From a virus, in IMG/VR virus record IMGVR_UViG_3300046376_000109, positions 1-43,334 of that record: a stretch of DNA of 43,334 bases, one strand, 5' to 3'. The notes below the pieces were generated by a model. The model worked only from the letters and a program-made list of their open reading frames with translations, was not told the origin of the DNA and searched no databases. This document shows positions 7,150 to 13,414 of this stretch, one piece after another (position 1 is the first letter of the stretch; each line of letters opens with the position of its first letter). Both the position numbers and the translations under genes were made by a program.

Positions 7150-7307
7150 GGCGCAGGGCGCCGCTGTCGGCGCGGTTCTTCGGCGGGTTGATGATCGTCG
7201 CCGGGCTGTATGTGATCGGCGCCGGCGCGGCCGCGCATAACCTCGGCGTCGCCGGGTTCGGCGCGGCCGGGGTCGTGCTCGGCATGTGGGTGAGGCGGCC
7301 GCAGTGA
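7146..7307 (+). CDS. Tiny two-span membrane protein
   Basis: A 53-residue protein starting at GTG 7146, overlapping the previous TGA. A basic N-terminus (RRRAPLSAR) is followed by two hydrophobic stretches (FFGGLMIVAGLYVIGAGAAA and VAGFGAAGVVLGMWV) and a basic end, a helical-hairpin layout. The start is supported by coupling and by the positive-inside charge pattern. Function unknown. Confidence 0.6.
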   Translation: MRRRAPLSARFFGGLMIVAGLYVIGAGAAAHNLGVAGFGAAGVVLGMWVRRPQ

Positions 7308-7456
7308 CGTTCCGTCTGGCCGAGCCATGGGAGCAGCGGCCGCTGCTCTGTTCCTCGCGTCGCACGCGGCGGGGAAAGGTCGTCTGTGATCGGATGGCGC
7401 TGCACCCCGGCCCGCACTGTGGCCGGTCGTCGCGGGGGGCGTGGTTCTTTTGGTGA
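7304..7456 (+). CDS. 50-residue basic protein with Cys/His
   Basis: A short frame from GTG 7304 (GTGA overlap) to TGA 7454-7456 encodes 50 residues. It is rich in Arg and holds C16, C28 and the segment HPGPHCGR, a possible metal site. It lies in a chain of three very small genes, each starting on a GTG that overlaps the previous stop (7146, 7304, 7453), which argues that it is translated. No known family is recognised. Confidence 0.5.
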   Translation: MTFRLAEPWEQRPLLCSSRRTRRGKVVCDRMALHPGPHCGRSSRGAWFFW

Positions 7457-7587
7457 GGCATTGGTCGCGGCCGCGGGCCCGGCAGCTCGAGGGCGTCGAC
7501 CTCGACCGGGCGCGCTGGTTGGCGCGGTGGCTGCAGGCGGGGCTGCTCGACGTGCCCGCGTTCCGCGCGGCGTGGCGGATACGATAG
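7453..7587 (+). CDS. 44-residue basic helical protein
   Basis: The frame from GTG 7453 (GTGA overlap) to TAG 7585-7587 encodes 44 residues rich in Arg, Trp and Leu (ARWLARWLQAGLLDVPAF). It is the last gene of the second early unit, followed 22 bases later by a strong bidirectional hairpin. Its coding status rests mainly on coupling to its neighbours. Confidence 0.5.
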   Translation: MRHWSRPRARQLEGVDLDRARWLARWLQAGLLDVPAFRAAWRIR

Positions 7588-7609
7588 GTCGGCGAGAGGT
7601 CCGCATGGC

Positions 7610-7641
7610 AGAGCCCCCGGGAAGCGGGTCCCGGGGGCTCT
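7610..7641. terminator. Bidirectional intrinsic terminator
   Basis: A perfect 13-bp stem (7610-7622 with 7629-7641) with a 6-base loop, AGAGCCCCCGGGA paired to its complement. It lies between the converging ends of the rightward unit (stop 7587) and the leftward gene (stop 7656), so it can serve both directions. Confidence 0.85.
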
Positions 7642-7655
7642 TGTCTGTCCGGGGG

Positions 7656-7892
7656 TCAGCAGGCCCCGATGCGGCCCTCCCAGCCGGAGAGCTGACCGAG
7701 CCGGGCGGCGGACGCCACCTGGGCGCGGCGGCCCTTGTTGCCCATGTCGCGGCTGACGCGGGCGGCCCGGCCGAGCCACATGGCGAGGTCGTTCTCGGTG
7801 CGGCCCTCGACCTTGCCGGCGAGGCGCCAGGCCCGGTCAAGCTTCGCGATCTTGCGGATCGTCTTGCCGTTGCGGCGCTCGATCTTCAGCAT
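7656..7892 (-). CDS. Leftward basic helical protein, candidate regulator
   Basis: The only leftward gene, 78 residues, start at 7892 on the minus strand. It is basic (many Arg and Lys) and predicted helical throughout (KTIRKIAKLDRAWRLAGKVEG, then LAMWLGRAARVSRDMG). No helix-turn-helix or other family is clearly recognised. It has its own sigma-70-type promoter (7922-7949, minus), transcribed divergently from the lipoprotein gene, with one copy of the conserved 18-bp element in that promoter. A divergently transcribed small basic protein next to repeated operators is the usual place for a phage regulator, so a regulatory role is a reasonable guess, no more. Confidence 0.72.
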   Translation of the reverse strand: MLKIERRNGKTIRKIAKLDRAWRLAGKVEGRTENDLAMWLGRAARVSRDMGNKGRRAQVASAARLGQLSGWEGRIGAC

Positions 7893-7921
7893 CTCCGTCA
7901 GCCTCTCTGTTGTGTATGTTC

Positions 7922-7949
7922 AGTATACACGTCGTGCGGGTTGAGTCAA
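7922..7949 (-). promoter_or_regulatory. Leftward promoter with operator-like element (site A)
   Basis: On the minus strand: -35 TTGACT (7949-7944), a 16-base spacer, and -10 TATACT (7927-7922), which fits TAnnnT. The conserved 18-mer ACGACGTGTATACTGAAC (7935-7918 minus) spans the spacer and -10, so a bound protein would block RNA polymerase. Transcription would begin about 25 bases before the leftward gene start. The bases 7914-7928 also form the imperfect dyad GTAT...ATAC. Confidence 0.75.
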
Positions 7950-7988
7950 CACGGAATCGAGCACGTCCATCGATCCCCCGTGTGCGCC

Positions 7989-8014
7989 CACTTGACACGT
8001 CGTGTATGCTGAGC
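7989..8014 (+). promoter_or_regulatory. Conserved promoter/operator element (site B), rightward
   Basis: Contains TTGACA (7992-7997), the odd dyad ACACGTCGTGT, TATGCT (8005-8010) and the 18-mer ACGTCGTGTATGCTGAGC (7997-8014). The first 24 bases (7989-8012) are identical to 42837-42860. TTGACA and TATGCT are only 7 bases apart, so they cannot be one ordinary -35/-10 pair. Either TATGCT works alone as a -10, or TTGACA pairs with a weak -10 (TGCAAG, 18 bases on). It precedes the lipoprotein gene by about 35 bases. Confidence 0.65.
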
Positions 8015-8030
8015 ATGCAAGTAACCGAGA

Positions 8031-8052
8031 CAGAAAGGCACCCGACATGCCC
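8031..8052 (+). promoter_or_regulatory. Ribosome-binding cassette, copy 2
   Basis: Exact 22-base match to 713-734, covering the Shine-Dalgarno GAAAGG, the spacer, the ATG at 8047 and the following codon. Confidence 0.6.
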
Positions 8053-8676
8053 GACGCGAGGAACGACGGCAAGCCGTCGCAGCCCCCGAAGAACAACCCG
8101 AAGGGCGACCCGCCGACCCGGCCGGCGCGACAGCACCCCCCGAAGACGCCCCCGCCGCCGAAGACGGGAGCGCTCGTCGCCGCGCTGCTCGCCGTCCTCG
8201 CCTGCCTGACCCTCGCAGGGTGCGACCCCGAGGGCGCGTCGCCGACCGGGCCGAAGCACGAGAAGCCCCCGGCCGCGACCGCCGGTGCCGGCGAGCGGAA
8301 GCACGAGAAGCCGCCGACCGCCGGTCCCGAAGCGAAGCACGAGACCGACCCCGGCGAAATCGATCTGCACGTTGAGTGGATCTCCGAGAACGCCAAGAGC
8401 CCGGCGTGCGAATGGTCCCTGAACAAGCCGGGCGTGCACGAGCAGTGCAGCGGCGTCGGGCCCGGCGTTCAGGAGCCCGGCGAGGTCGACTACATCGGGC
8501 TGTGGGAGTACACCGTCCTCGAGCTCGGCCACTCCGGCGACACCGTCGAGCTGTACGCGGAGGGCAACATCGGCGCCAAGTCGATCCGTTGCTACGTCGC
8601 GTGGAAGAACCGCTATCACGAGCTGCCGTACGACGACAGCAAGCGCCGCTGCGGCGGCAGCTACAAGCTGAACTGA
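8047..8676 (+). CDS. Phage-encoded lipoprotein, candidate superinfection-exclusion factor
   Basis: A 209-residue protein. A long Pro/Lys-rich N-terminus (about 39 residues) precedes a hydrophobic segment (residues 41-58) ending in the lipobox LAGC, with the lipidated Cys at residue 59. After that comes a low-complexity linker with the repeat KHEKPP, then a C-terminal domain of about 120 residues with four cysteines (PACEW, EQCSG, RCYV, RRCGG) likely to form two disulfides outside the membrane. Phage lipoproteins expressed early or in lysogeny often block DNA entry or receptor use by other phages; that function is inferred. It has its own promoter-like element and is bounded by hairpins, so it is a single-gene unit. 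The long pre-signal region is unusual. Confidence 0.75.
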   Translation: MPDARNDGKPSQPPKNNPKGDPPTRPARQHPPKTPPPPKTGALVAALLAVLACLTLAGCDPEGASPTGPKHEKPPAATAGAGERKHEKPPTAGPEAKHETDPGEIDLHVEWISENAKSPACEWSLNKPGVHEQCSGVGPGVQEPGEVDYIGLWEYTVLELGHSGDTVELYAEGNIGAKSIRCYVAWKNRYHELPYDDSKRRCGGSYKLN

Positions 8677-8683
8677 CCGACCC

Positions 8684-8723
8684 ACACCCGGCCGGTGCCC
8701 TTGCTTCCGCGCCGGCCGGGTGT
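8684..8723 (+). terminator. Hairpin ending the lipoprotein unit
   Basis: A perfect 12-bp stem (8684-8695 with 8712-8723) and a 16-base loop start 7 bases after the lipoprotein stop. The 3' arm overlaps the first base of the -10 of the next promoter-like element (8723-8728), so termination and initiation share sequence. Confidence 0.65.
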
Positions 8724-8728
8724 ATGCT
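8701..8728 (+). promoter_or_regulatory. Promoter-like element (site C)
   Basis: TTGCTT (8701-8706), a 16-base spacer and TATGCT (8723-8728) have the same geometry as sites A and D. The preceding GTG matches, but the upstream ACGnCG half of the conserved element is missing. It would drive the 26-residue membrane peptide at 8776. Confidence 0.5.
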
Positions 8729-8775
8729 CGGCGGACGTTGTCCCATTTACCGCGAGATCCCGGAAGGGGCAACCG

Positions 8776-8856
8776 ATGCGCGAGAACCTCGCGAAGCTCG
8801 GCACCGTCGCGATTGAGCTGATCCTGCTCGTCGCGGCCCTGTTCCTCATCATCTGA
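8776..8856 (+). CDS. 26-residue single-span membrane peptide
   Basis: ATG 8776 to TGA 8854-8856 encodes a 26-residue peptide: a charged start (MRENLAKLG) and a continuous hydrophobic helix (TVAIELILLVAALFLII). A good Shine-Dalgarno (GGAAGGGG) lies 9-10 bases before the ATG. It stands alone between a promoter-like element and a strong hairpin, which suggests that it is a deliberate one-gene unit. Such micro-proteins often modulate a membrane partner. Function unknown. Confidence 0.6.
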   Translation: MRENLAKLGTVAIELILLVAALFLII

Positions 8857-8860
8857 CCGC

Positions 8861-8896
8861 CCGGCCGCGCGGAACACGGGGCGTCCGCGCGGCCGG
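8861..8896 (+). terminator. Strong GC hairpin after the micro-gene
   Basis: A perfect 13-bp stem (8861-8873 with 8884-8896) and a 10-base loop lie 4 bases after the stop of the 26-residue peptide. There is no U-tract. The rest of the gap to 8983 shows no further motif apart from the GAGAGCAGGA ribosome binding region before the next GTG. Confidence 0.7.
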
Positions 8897-8983
8897 CCCC
8901 GACGTCGAGCCCCGCCATCACACGGCCACAGCGACAGCCCCGATGGGCGACAGCACCGGCCACTCTGCAGAGAGCAGGATCAC

Positions 8984-9892
8984 GTGACCTACCCCAACCA
9001 GTACCCGCCGCAGCAGGGGTACGCCCCCGCCCCCGGCGGCTACCCCGACCCGGCGCAGCAGCAGTATCCGCCGCAGGGCTACCCGCAGCAGCAGCCCGCC
9101 TACGGGCCGCCGCCCGGCTACCCCGCCGGCCCGCCCCCGCAGCAGTTCGGCCCGCCCGCGCAGCAGCAGGCCCCGGCCGGCCCGCCGCCCGGGCAGCCCC
9201 CCGCCGGCGCCGGCGGGTTCAACGCCCCCGCCCCGTCGCAGGGCGACCGGCTCAAGCCCGAGAACGTCGACGGGCACCTGCTGATCGTCGCGCCGCTCGA
9301 GTTCCTCCCCGAGTTCTTCAAGGCCCGGACCAACCCCGACGGGACGGTCAAGCCGGCCGCGAACGGCGTCAAGCTGAACGCCGTCGACCTCGACCAGCCC
9401 GGCCCCGACGGTCAGCCCGGCGCCGTGTTCCGCGAGGCGATCTGGGGACAGAAGGCCCTGGCCGCGTCGCTCGAGCGGACCCTGCGCGAGCAGGGCCCCG
9501 GGTCGCCGGTCCTCGTCCGCATCGGCAAGGGCACCGCCAACAGCGGCCAGTCAGCGCCGTGGATCTTCCTCGACGCGACCGGCGACCACCAGGCCGTGCA
9601 GCGCGCGACCGAGTTCGTCGGTCGCCGCCCCGGCTGGCAGTCCGAGCCGATCGTCGACCCCCGCGCCGCCGCGGTCACCGGCCCGCACCAGTGGCCGGCC
9701 GGTGCGCAGCCGCCGCAGCAGCAGGGCGGCTACCCGGCCGGGCCGCCGCCGCAGTCCGTGCCCCCGCAGCAGGGCTACGGGCAGCCGCCGGCCGGGCCGT
9801 ACCCGCCGCAGGGCCCGCCGCCCGGCTACGCCCCGCAGGGCTACCCGCCGGCCGGGTACCCGCAGCAGGGCTACCCCGGGTACGGGCAGTGA
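8984..9892 (+). CDS. ssDNA-binding-like protein with Pro/Gln/Tyr/Gly-rich arms
   Basis: A 302-residue protein from GTG 8984. Residues 1-85 are almost only Pro, Gln, Gly, Tyr and Ala, with repeats such as PQQGY and PPGYPAGPPPQ. Residues about 86-225 are a normal globular domain (NVDGHLLIVAPLEF, VKLNAVDLD, VLVRIGKGT, SAPWIFLDATG) resembling the small beta-barrel SSB-like proteins seen near actinophage replication genes. Residues 230-302 return to the same low-complexity composition. The symmetric disordered arms resemble prion-like domains that promote phase separation. The beta-barrel reading is from pattern only; an alternative is a structural or surface protein. It heads a short unit of four genes. 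Confidence 0.65.
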   Translation: MTYPNQYPPQQGYAPAPGGYPDPAQQQYPPQGYPQQQPAYGPPPGYPAGPPPQQFGPPAQQQAPAGPPPGQPPAGAGGFNAPAPSQGDRLKPENVDGHLLIVAPLEFLPEFFKARTNPDGTVKPAANGVKLNAVDLDQPGPDGQPGAVFREAIWGQKALAASLERTLREQGPGSPVLVRIGKGTANSGQSAPWIFLDATGDHQAVQRATEFVGRRPGWQSEPIVDPRAAAVTGPHQWPAGAQPPQQQGGYPAGPPPQSVPPQQGYGQPPAGPYPPQGPPPGYAPQGYPPAGYPQQGYPGYGQ

Positions 9893-10062
9893 CCCGGGCC
9901 GGCACCGCGGCGCACAGCGTCCGCTGTGACGTCGCGATCTCCGGGGAGTGCTACTGCCCCGGCGACGGTGAGCAGGCGCTGCCGTGCGGGCACCTGCCCG
10001 AGGTCGGCTGCGACTGCGCGGACTACGTCGACGAGTACGCCGACATGGGCGGGCCGGCGTGA
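9889..10062 (+). CDS. Cys-rich 57-residue protein
   Basis: Starts at GTG 9889, overlapping the previous TGA. It contains six Cys and one or two His in a compact region (VRCDVAISGECYCPGDG, LPCGHLPEVGCDCADY), enough for two zinc sites, and an acidic tail. Coupled to the SSB-like gene, so it may be a partner of it. No known family recognised. Confidence 0.65.
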   Translation: MTRAGTAAHSVRCDVAISGECYCPGDGEQALPCGHLPEVGCDCADYVDEYADMGGPA

Positions 10063-10406
10063 CGCCGGCCGAGCACGTCGCCGACGCCGCCGCGGTCGCA
10101 CGGGCCCGGCTCATCGCCGACCCGGCCGCCCTCGAGGCCGGGCTCGCCCGGCTCGGCGCGCACCTCCGCCGCACGTTCGAAGCGGCCGCCGAGCAGCTCG
10201 GCATCAGTGCCCGGAAGATCGGCGCCGCCCTCGCCAAGATGCGGCTCGCGTTCCTCGCCGAGCAGGCACGCACCGAACGCCGGCGCCTGCAGTATCTGCA
10301 GCGGACCGCCCGACCCGACTGGGCCCGGACGACGTCGCCGCAGTTCCGCGCTGGTACCCGACGCACGAAACGGGCATCGGGGAGGTGGCGGCGGCGTGGA
10401 AAGTAA
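10059..10406 (+). CDS. Small basic helical protein
   Basis: A 115-residue protein from GTG 10059 (GTGA overlap). It is helical and Ala/Arg-rich; residues about 43-62 (AAAEQLGISARKIGAALAKM) have the helix-turn-helix-like pattern of a short DNA-binding helix pair. The C-terminus is strongly basic (RRTKRASGRWRRRGK). It may bind DNA near the replication genes. Function not established. Confidence 0.6.
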   Translation: MTPAEHVADAAAVARARLIADPAALEAGLARLGAHLRRTFEAAAEQLGISARKIGAALAKMRLAFLAEQARTERRRLQYLQRTARPDWARTTSPQFRAGTRRTKRASGRWRRRGK

Positions 10407-10482
10407 GGACCGTCTCGCCCTCGCCGTGATCTGCGTCGTCTGCGCGACGCTCGTCGCGATGACGTGGCTCATCGCCCGCTGA
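10396..10482 (+). CDS. 28-residue single-span membrane peptide
   Basis: GTG 10396 to TGA 10480-10482 encodes a 28-residue peptide: a charged N-terminus (MESKDR), then one hydrophobic helix (LALAVICVVCATLVAMTWLIA) with a final Arg. A GGAGG lies about 10 bases before the GTG, inside the previous gene, which it overlaps by 11 bases. It resembles the 26-residue peptide at 8776 in size and design. Function unknown. Confidence 0.55.
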   Translation: MESKDRLALAVICVVCATLVAMTWLIAR

Positions 10483-10489
10483 ACAACCC

Positions 10490-10520
10490 GACGGGCCCGG
10501 TCGACCCGGCCGGGCCCGTC
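10490..10520 (+). terminator. GC-rich hairpin before the 10548 unit
   Basis: A perfect 11-bp stem (10490-10500 with 10510-10520), 9-base loop, no U-tract. It lies between the stop at 10482 and the Shine-Dalgarno GAGAGGAAA before ATG 10548, like the other early-unit hairpins. Confidence 0.6.
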
Positions 10521-10547
10521 TCCAACCCCGAGAGGAAACCGAACATC

Positions 10548-11630
10548 ATGGCACAGATCGACAACGGTCACATCTACGGCGGTCCAATCGACGACGATGA
10601 CCGCGACCCGTTCGAGCAGGCGCGGCTGCAGGCGGCCGAGGACCCGGGCGACCGGGTCGCCGCCGACCGGATCGACGACGCCGGGGCCGTGCTGCGCGAG
10701 CAGCGCCGCCTGAACCGCGAGGGCGTGCCCGACTTCCGCGGGCCCGGCGACCTCGCTGACGCGACCCGCTACGCCGACGAGCAGCACGAGCGGGACCTCG
10801 CCGCCGTCCGCGGCGAGGTCGACTGGGCGACCGCCGACGAGCTGCTCGAGCGGACCGGCGGCCGGATCGTCGATGCCGGGCCCGTCGAGCTCCGGCCGAC
10901 AACCCCGGCCGCCGACCGGCACATCCTCGACGGGAACCCGCTCGTCGAGGACATCACCCCGCCGGCCGCCGGGCCGATCACCAACGGGCTGCAGGTCGGC
11001 GACACGATCGTCATCGAGCTGCCCGACGAGCGGATCGCCGGCCGGATCACCGCTGTCGACGACGACGGCGGTTTCACGTTCGCCCCCGCTTCCACGCCGA
11101 ACCCGGTCGTCACCGGCCCCGACGAGCCCCGGCACGTCCTGATCGGCGGAGGATCGGCGGCGACCGCCCTCGATGACACCGGCATCGACCCGACGACGGC
11201 GGCCGCGGTCATCCTCGCGCAGACCGTCGACCGGCTCGAGCGGCTCGCCACCAACCGCGGCCGCATGAACGTCGTCGCCCTACAGCGGCAGATCGCCGCG
11301 ACCGCCGACGCGATCCGGTCCGGTATCTACCCGCAGGGGAAGCTCGTCACCGCCGACGTGCTGCTGCGCACCGACGGGCAGCAGTTCGAGGCCCGCATCG
11401 ACGGCGGCGTCGTCCCGTGGCCGCTGTACATCGGCAAGCCGATCACGGTCGACAGCCTCACCGACGGGCTGAACGTCGTCTACCTGCCGATCATCGCGCA
11501 CCGGGTGCTGCTCGTCGACGAGCGCGGCGTGCAGGCCGGGCCGGTCATGCCCGGCGAGCCCGACGCCGACGGTGCCGTCGACGTCGGCGCGTTGGCGGCC
11601 GAGCAGGCACGGAAAGAGGGCAAGCGGTGA
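10548..11630 (+). CDS. 360-residue hypothetical protein with acidic N-terminus
   Basis: Start at ATG 10548 behind GAGAGGAAA. The first 70 residues are very acidic and helical (IDDDDRDPFEQARLQAAED). Residues about 140-185 form a small beta region of SH3-like pattern (LQVGDTIVIELPDERIAGRITAVDDDG). After a helical middle (VVALQRQIAATADAIRSG), a C-terminal beta domain follows (TVDSLTDGLNVVYLPI, HRVLLVDERG). No enzyme motif is recognised. It overlaps the next gene by 4 bases and belongs to a three-gene unit directly before the primase. Function unknown. Confidence 0.7.
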   Translation: MAQIDNGHIYGGPIDDDDRDPFEQARLQAAEDPGDRVAADRIDDAGAVLREQRRLNREGVPDFRGPGDLADATRYADEQHERDLAAVRGEVDWATADELLERTGGRIVDAGPVELRPTTPAADRHILDGNPLVEDITPPAAGPITNGLQVGDTIVIELPDERIAGRITAVDDDGGFTFAPASTPNPVVTGPDEPRHVLIGGGSAATALDDTGIDPTTAAAVILAQTVDRLERLATNRGRMNVVALQRQIAATADAIRSGIYPQGKLVTADVLLRTDGQQFEARIDGGVVPWPLYIGKPITVDSLTDGLNVVYLPIIAHRVLLVDERGVQAGPVMPGEPDADGAVDVGALAAEQARKEGKR

Positions 11631-12808
11631 CCCCGCGCCGGGAACTGATCCTGTCCGAGCGGCGCCGGACCGAGTTGCGGCGCGTCATCGACGCGACCCT
11701 GCGGCCGCGGACGCCGCTGTCCCATGACCGGCTCGGCATGGCAGTCGAGGCGCTCGTCGACGCGCTGCAGGCCGACGAGCTCAACCGGGCGTCCCGGCCG
11801 GCCGCGGCCCCGGACGCAGCGACGCGGCGAACGCTGCTGCACAGTGCGGTCGCCGGTGCCCTGTTCGGGCACCTGCACAACGACCGGGCCGTCGATGACG
11901 CGGCGGCCGCCGTCATCGACGAGCTCGAAAGGCTGATCCCGTACGCCGACGAGCAGCTGCTCGTCGGCGGTGATCACGACCCGAACCGGGCGCACAAGGA
12001 CCGGCCGTCGGTGCAGATCATCGCCGACGCGATCCTGCAGCGGACGAACGGGATCACCCGGTCCGTCGCGCTGGTCATCGGGATCGCCGCGGTGCAGGCC
12101 CTGCTCGATCGCCGGCGACTCGAGGCGGAATCGGGCACGGCCCCGTATCGGGCTGGCAACCCGTATCTGTCCGGCAGCATCAACCACGAGCGGTACAACG
12201 CCGGGTTGCCGATGTTCCCGGCACCGAACACGTCGTCGCGCAGCCTGCTCGAGCGGGCCGTCGCCGGCGCCGAGAACACCCCGGACCAGTGGGCGCCGCA
12301 CGTCTGGTCACAGCTCGCCGCCGCGGCCGTCGCCGTCGAACGCGGCGAGCGGGAAGCCGAGCTGCACCCGCTCGTCGTCGAGGTGCAGCGCCGCTTCACT
12401 TCCCCGCCGCCCGAGCGGCACACCGAGAAGCCGCTCGTTCCCGTCGACGACCCCGAAACCGCGGCCGCGATCCTCGTATCCGCCGAGCAGTTCGCCCCGG
12501 CATGGGTCGTCGCGCTCGTCGACGCCGCCGCCGGCGACGGACCGCTCGACTTCGCCGGGCAGCCGATCCCGGCGTGGGTCCGGGAGCGGCTCGAGGACGG
12601 TGTCGCCGCGGGCCGGCTCGGCGTCGCCCCCGCCCCCACATTCGGCGACGGGAACGGCGCCTGCAGCTGCCCGACCCCGATCGGCCGAAACCCCGAATGC
12701 GTCGTTCACGGCGACGACGCATGCACCTGCGCTTCCCTGCCCCTCGACGCCGGCGACGCCCCCGCCCACGACGACGGGAACCCCGCCTGCCCGAGGAACC
12801 ACCGATGA
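11627..12808 (+). CDS. 393-residue hypothetical protein with Cys-rich tail
   Basis: From GTG 11627 (GTGA overlap). The N-terminal two thirds are helical and hydrophilic with conserved-looking segments (ELRRVIDATLRPRTPLSHDR, ALFGHLHNDRAVDDAA). The last 60 residues hold a Cys/His cluster (CSCPTPIGRNPECVVHGDDACTC) suited to a zinc site. No catalytic motif is recognised. It sits between two unknown genes with 4-bp overlaps, so the three products probably act together. Function unknown. Confidence 0.7.
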   Translation: MTPRRELILSERRRTELRRVIDATLRPRTPLSHDRLGMAVEALVDALQADELNRASRPAAAPDAATRRTLLHSAVAGALFGHLHNDRAVDDAAAAVIDELERLIPYADEQLLVGGDHDPNRAHKDRPSVQIIADAILQRTNGITRSVALVIGIAAVQALLDRRRLEAESGTAPYRAGNPYLSGSINHERYNAGLPMFPAPNTSSRSLLERAVAGAENTPDQWAPHVWSQLAAAAVAVERGEREAELHPLVVEVQRRFTSPPPERHTEKPLVPVDDPETAAAILVSAEQFAPAWVVALVDAAAGDGPLDFAGQPIPAWVRERLEDGVAAGRLGVAPAPTFGDGNGACSCPTPIGRNPECVVHGDDACTCASLPLDAGDAPAHDDGNPACPRNHR

Positions 12809-13308
12809 TCACCCGACCCCCCGCAACAATCGCGAAGTCCGTCCAGTCGGCGTGGTCGCTGCTGAAACAGCAGATCGGCAACATCCACGGCGAACCCCGA
12901 ATCAAATACGGGCCGACGTGGCGGCCCGAGGAAGGCGGCGGTTTCGGCCGCCGTACCGGCGCCGTGTGGTTCGTCGACATCGCCGGGACCCCGAAAAACC
13001 ACAACCTGTCGATCACCGAATACGGTCACCTCGACCGGCCGTCCCACTGGATCATCGAAGGCGGCCGGCACGGCGGGATCATCACCCACGTCGCCTACGA
13101 CGTGCGCGGCGTGTTCCCCGTCGAGCTGCTGCACCTCGCAGCCCGCTCGGTCGGGCTGCTGCCGCCGGCGCACACCGACGCCGACGACCTCGACACAGTC
13201 CGGGAAATCGCCGCCCGGGCCAACGGCAACGCCGAGCAGCTCGACCCCGGCGTCATCCTCGACATCGTCGGGTGGCCGTCAACTGCCGGGGACCGCATTC
13301 CCACATAG
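12805..13308 (+). CDS. Small beta-rich hypothetical protein
   Basis: A 167-residue protein, ATG overlapping the previous stop (ATGA). The middle is beta-rich with several aromatic and His residues (AVWFVDIAGTPKNHNLSITEYGHL, HWIIEGGRHGGIITHVAYD), the C-terminus helical (TVREIAARANGNAEQLDPG). It ends the unit before the primase and is followed by a strong hairpin. No family is recognised. Confidence 0.7.
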   Translation: MITRPPATIAKSVQSAWSLLKQQIGNIHGEPRIKYGPTWRPEEGGGFGRRTGAVWFVDIAGTPKNHNLSITEYGHLDRPSHWIIEGGRHGGIITHVAYDVRGVFPVELLHLAARSVGLLPPAHTDADDLDTVREIAARANGNAEQLDPGVILDIVGWPSTAGDRIPT

Positions 13309-13327
13309 CCCGGCCCGGGCACGAGCA

Positions 13328-13363
13328 GGGCCCACCGTCCGACCCTCCCCGGACGGTGGGCCC
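13328..13363 (+). terminator. Strong hairpin before the primase-helicase gene
   Basis: A perfect 13-bp stem (13328-13340 with 13351-13363; a 14th G-C pair can form inside) with a loop of 8-10 bases, followed by GACCCTTT. It separates the 10548-13308 unit from the primase gene, whose Shine-Dalgarno-like GAGGGG lies near 13399. Terminator or attenuator. Confidence 0.75.
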
Positions 13364-13414
13364 GACCCTTTCCCGGACCATGATCGACACAAGTGAATCG
13401 AGGGGCCCGACCAC

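Noticed and set aside
7603-7692. A 30-residue rightward frame from ATG near 7603 with GAGAGG before it
   Set aside because: It reads through the 7610-7641 terminator and into the end of the leftward gene. The composition (PPGSGSRG) simply reflects the hairpin.
7992-8010. TTGACA/TATGCT at sites B and E as an ordinary sigma-70 promoter
   Set aside because: Spacing is 7 bases, far below the 16-18 needed.
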